Of a stretch of DNA of 6,707 bases, positions 5,264 to 6,707 are shown piece by piece. The notes under the pieces are model-generated. The model did not search any database and was not told where the DNA came from. It worked only from the letters and a program-made list of their open reading frames with translations. The position numbers and the translations under genes were made by a program. This stretch comes from an uncultured Eubacteriales bacterium (GTDB lineage: Bacteria > Bacillota > Clostridia > Oscillospirales > CAG-272), in the NCBI GenBank assembly GCA_900547565.1, contig URHI01000106.1, forward strand, positions 1 through 6,707, read 5' to 3'. How positions within the stretch are numbered: position 1 is the first letter of the stretch; each line of letters opens with the position of its first letter.

Positions 5264-5839
5264 ATGCAAGAACTCAAGCAGCGCATTATACAGGACGGGC
5301 GCATATGTCCCGGGGGGATACTCAAGGTTGACAATTTTCTAAACCATCAGATCGACACAATGCTGGTCGATCGTATGGGGCTTGATTTTTATAATCATTT
5401 TAAAAGCAGCGGTGTTACAAAGATCCTGACGATCGAGGCCTCCGGTATCGGAATTTCATGCCTGACAGCACGCTATTTTGGTGTACCGGTGGTGTTTGCA
5501 AAAAAATCCGAGGCTAAAAATCTTTCCTCGGAGCTGTACACGGCTGAGGTGTTTTCGTATACAAAGGGCAAGTCATTTACCGTCCGCGTAGACAAGAACT
5601 ACATATCCGCTGACGACCGGGTGCTTATTATAGACGATTTTCTTGCCAACGGTCAGGCATTGCTCGGACTAATTGATATAGTAAAGCAGGCCGGGGCACA
5701 GCTGTGCGGTGCCGGAATATGCATTGAAAAAGCGTTTCAGCCGGGCGGGGACATGATACGCAATATGGGAATTGATCTTTTCTCGCTCGCAATTGTGGAC
5801 GTGGATAAAGACAATAAGCTCATATTTTACGAAAAATGA
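5264..5839 (+). CDS. xpt: Xanthine phosphoribosyltransferase
   Basis: 191 residues, close to the usual length of about 190-194. Xpt converts xanthine and PRPP to XMP and pyrophosphate in purine salvage in the cytosol. Diagnostic parts: LKVDNFLNHQID (20-31), the EASGI block (58-62), VFAKK (77-81), and the PRPP-binding loop LIIDDFLANGQA (121-132) with Asp124-Asp125. The closing part, GAGICIEKAFQPGG (149-162), is also typical. The SD AAGGAAGG (5248-5255) lies 8 nt before the ATG. In Bacillus, xpt is headed by a guanine riboswitch and followed by pbuX. Here the leader is too short for a riboswitch and the partner gene is a TraX-like protein, whose ATG overlaps the xpt TGA stop (ATGA, 5836-5839). 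No permease gene is in view. Confidence 0.95.
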   Translation: MQELKQRIIQDGRICPGGILKVDNFLNHQIDTMLVDRMGLDFYNHFKSSGVTKILTIEASGIGISCLTARYFGVPVVFAKKSEAKNLSSELYTAEVFSYTKGKSFTVRVDKNYISADDRVLIIDDFLANGQALLGLIDIVKQAGAQLCGAGICIEKAFQPGGDMIRNMGIDLFSLAIVDVDKDNKLIFYEK

Positions 5840-6591
5840 GTACATTTGTTCTTAAGATTATTGCAAGCATGGCAATGCTTGCAGACCACATAGGCTATTT
5901 CTCAAATTACGGATTTGAAACCGCCGGTGGCATTATGCGTGCTGTCGGTCGTATAGCGTTTCCTATATATTGCTATCTAATAGCCTTCGGATTCCGCAAA
6001 ACGCATAACAAATATGCGTATCTTTTAAGGCTTGCGGTGTTCGCACTTATATCGGAGGTGCCGTTCAACTATTGCTTCTACGGCCGTGCCGAATTTGCAC
6101 TCCATAACGTGTATTATACGCTGGCTTTAGGTCTTATCGGACTGATGATCTACGATAAAATGTCCGGTAGCCGGCATGCTGCCGTCAGGTTTTTGTCGAT
6201 ATTACCTGTTGCGCTGTGCGTTACCGCGGCCGAGTGGCTTGAGTGTGACTATAGCGGATACGGTGTGGCACTGATATTTCTGTTTTACCTTGCCGGCAAT
6301 AGCAGATTGTTTGCAGGCTTTGCGTGTATTCTTTTCGGTTTCAGAAAAGTTGTTGAAGCAATAATATCGGAGATGCTCGGAGGATTTGTCATGCCGGTAA
6401 TCAGTCAGTGGGACTGGGTATCGGTGTTTGCCGCAGCGGCTGCTATACCTATCATATTCTGTAACGGCTCGCGTGGGCCATATCCCAAGTCAAAGGTTGG
6501 GAGAATCGTGCAGAAATATGCGTTTTATGCCTTTTATCCGCTGCACATACTGATAATAGGTCTGATAATGCGCGGGTATGTTATAAAATGA
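5836..6591 (+). CDS. TraX-family multispanning membrane protein
   Basis: 251 residues, strongly hydrophobic, with roughly eight membrane segments (about 5-20, 36-53, 61-78, 92-107, 116-132, 140-156, 192-208, 230-247). Family signs: LADHIG (15-20), VGRIAFPIYCYLIAFGF (37-53), LISEVPF (71-77), HNVYYTLALGL (90-100), DYSGYGVALI (138-147) and YAFYPLHILIIGLI (230-243). TraX of the F plasmid acetylates the pilin N-terminus. Chromosomal Firmicute homologues are common and mostly uncharacterised; they may acylate a surface component, which is inference. There are no conjugation genes in the window. The start overlaps the xpt stop by 4 bases with no clear SD, so translation is probably coupled to xpt. 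The downstream hairpin at 6682 is the first likely terminator. Confidence 0.85.
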   Translation: MSTFVLKIIASMAMLADHIGYFSNYGFETAGGIMRAVGRIAFPIYCYLIAFGFRKTHNKYAYLLRLAVFALISEVPFNYCFYGRAEFALHNVYYTLALGLIGLMIYDKMSGSRHAAVRFLSILPVALCVTAAEWLECDYSGYGVALIFLFYLAGNSRLFAGFACILFGFRKVVEAIISEMLGGFVMPVISQWDWVSVFAAAAAIPIIFCNGSRGPYPKSKVGRIVQKYAFYAFYPLHILIIGLIMRGYVIK

Positions 6592-6681
6592 GATTATCCG
6601 GGTCAAGGTATGTCAGTTGCGAGGAGCCCGAGCCATTCGATAACCCGCACGAGCATTTTTACTTGAGGCTACGGATATAAA
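6592..6681. other. Non-coding stretch with nested complementarity, no gene called
   Basis: No reading frame longer than about 25 codons with a convincing start exists on either strand. TATCCG (6595-6600) is complementary to CGGATA (6672-6677), and inside it TCAAG (6603-6607) to CTTGA (6662-6666), so the whole stretch could fold as one long hairpin between traX and the terminal hairpin. It may simply be the 3' untranslated region of the xpt-traX transcript or part of a small RNA. I could not match it to a known RNA family. Confidence 0.3.
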
Positions 6682-6707
6682 AGCGGTCGGCTGTATTGCC
6701 GACCGCT
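6682..6707. terminator. Strong hairpin at the window end, probable terminator
   Basis: AGCGGTCGGC (6682-6691) pairs perfectly with GCCGACCGCT (6698-6707) around TGTATT. The left flank, AAA (6679-6681), gives a T-run on the minus strand (TTTTATAT). A plus-strand T-run would lie beyond the edge and cannot be seen. It probably ends the xpt-traX transcript and perhaps a convergent gene to the right. Confidence 0.7.

Noticed and set aside
1..6707. CRISPR array, insertion sequence, prophage or defence island
   Set aside because: There are no regular spaced repeats, transposase, integrase or terminal inverted repeats. All genes are core or common chromosomal types.

Overview
The window looks like chromosomal core DNA from a Gram-positive bacterium of the Clostridia type. 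The evidence is sigma-A-like promoters with 17-bp spacers, strong purine-rich Shine-Dalgarno (SD) sites, a TTG start codon, a tRNA with encoded CCA, short intergenic gaps with intrinsic terminators, and protein families common in Firmicutes: Xpt, RsmA, a YmfI-like reductase and a TraX-like membrane protein. I see no insertion sequence, phage gene, CRISPR array or other sign of mobile DNA. The lineage is an inference from style and gene content, since no 16S or other marker is present.

Layout, left to right. (1) 1-521, minus: the 5' part of rpsF (ribosomal protein S6) with a long Ala/Glu/Arg/Lys-rich C-terminal tail that runs off the left edge. Upstream of it lie a consensus promoter and a foldable leader. 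(2) 736-1677, plus: a membrane-anchored ComEC-type metallo-beta-lactamase-fold protein, divergent from rpsF. (3) 1740-2456, plus: a short-chain dehydrogenase of the FabG/YmfI type, starting with TTG. (4) 2515-2554: a bidirectional terminator shared with the convergent rsmA (ksgA), 2558-3424 minus. (5) 3557-3632, plus: tRNA-Thr(CGT) with its own promoter, followed by a palindromic terminator at 3632-3661 that also faces the convergent lipoprotein gene. (6) 3709-5110, minus: a two-gene operon of an XRE-type HTH regulator with a probable TPR-like C-terminal region and a small lipoprotein with a cysteine-containing C-terminal module. (7) 5264-6591, plus: xpt (xanthine phosphoribosyltransferase) overlapping a TraX-family membrane protein by 4 bases. 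(8) 6592-6707: non-coding, ending in a strong hairpin.

Most genes are housekeeping functions in translation (S6, RsmA, tRNA-Thr, possibly EF-P modification) and purine salvage (Xpt). The least explained part is the regulator-lipoprotein operon. Its design (HTH plus helical sensor domain, a translationally coupled secreted product, and an inverted repeat over its own -10) is compatible with a self-regulated sensing circuit, but nothing in the sequence proves that. The rpsF leader can fold so that the SD is paired, which fits known S6:S18 autoregulation.
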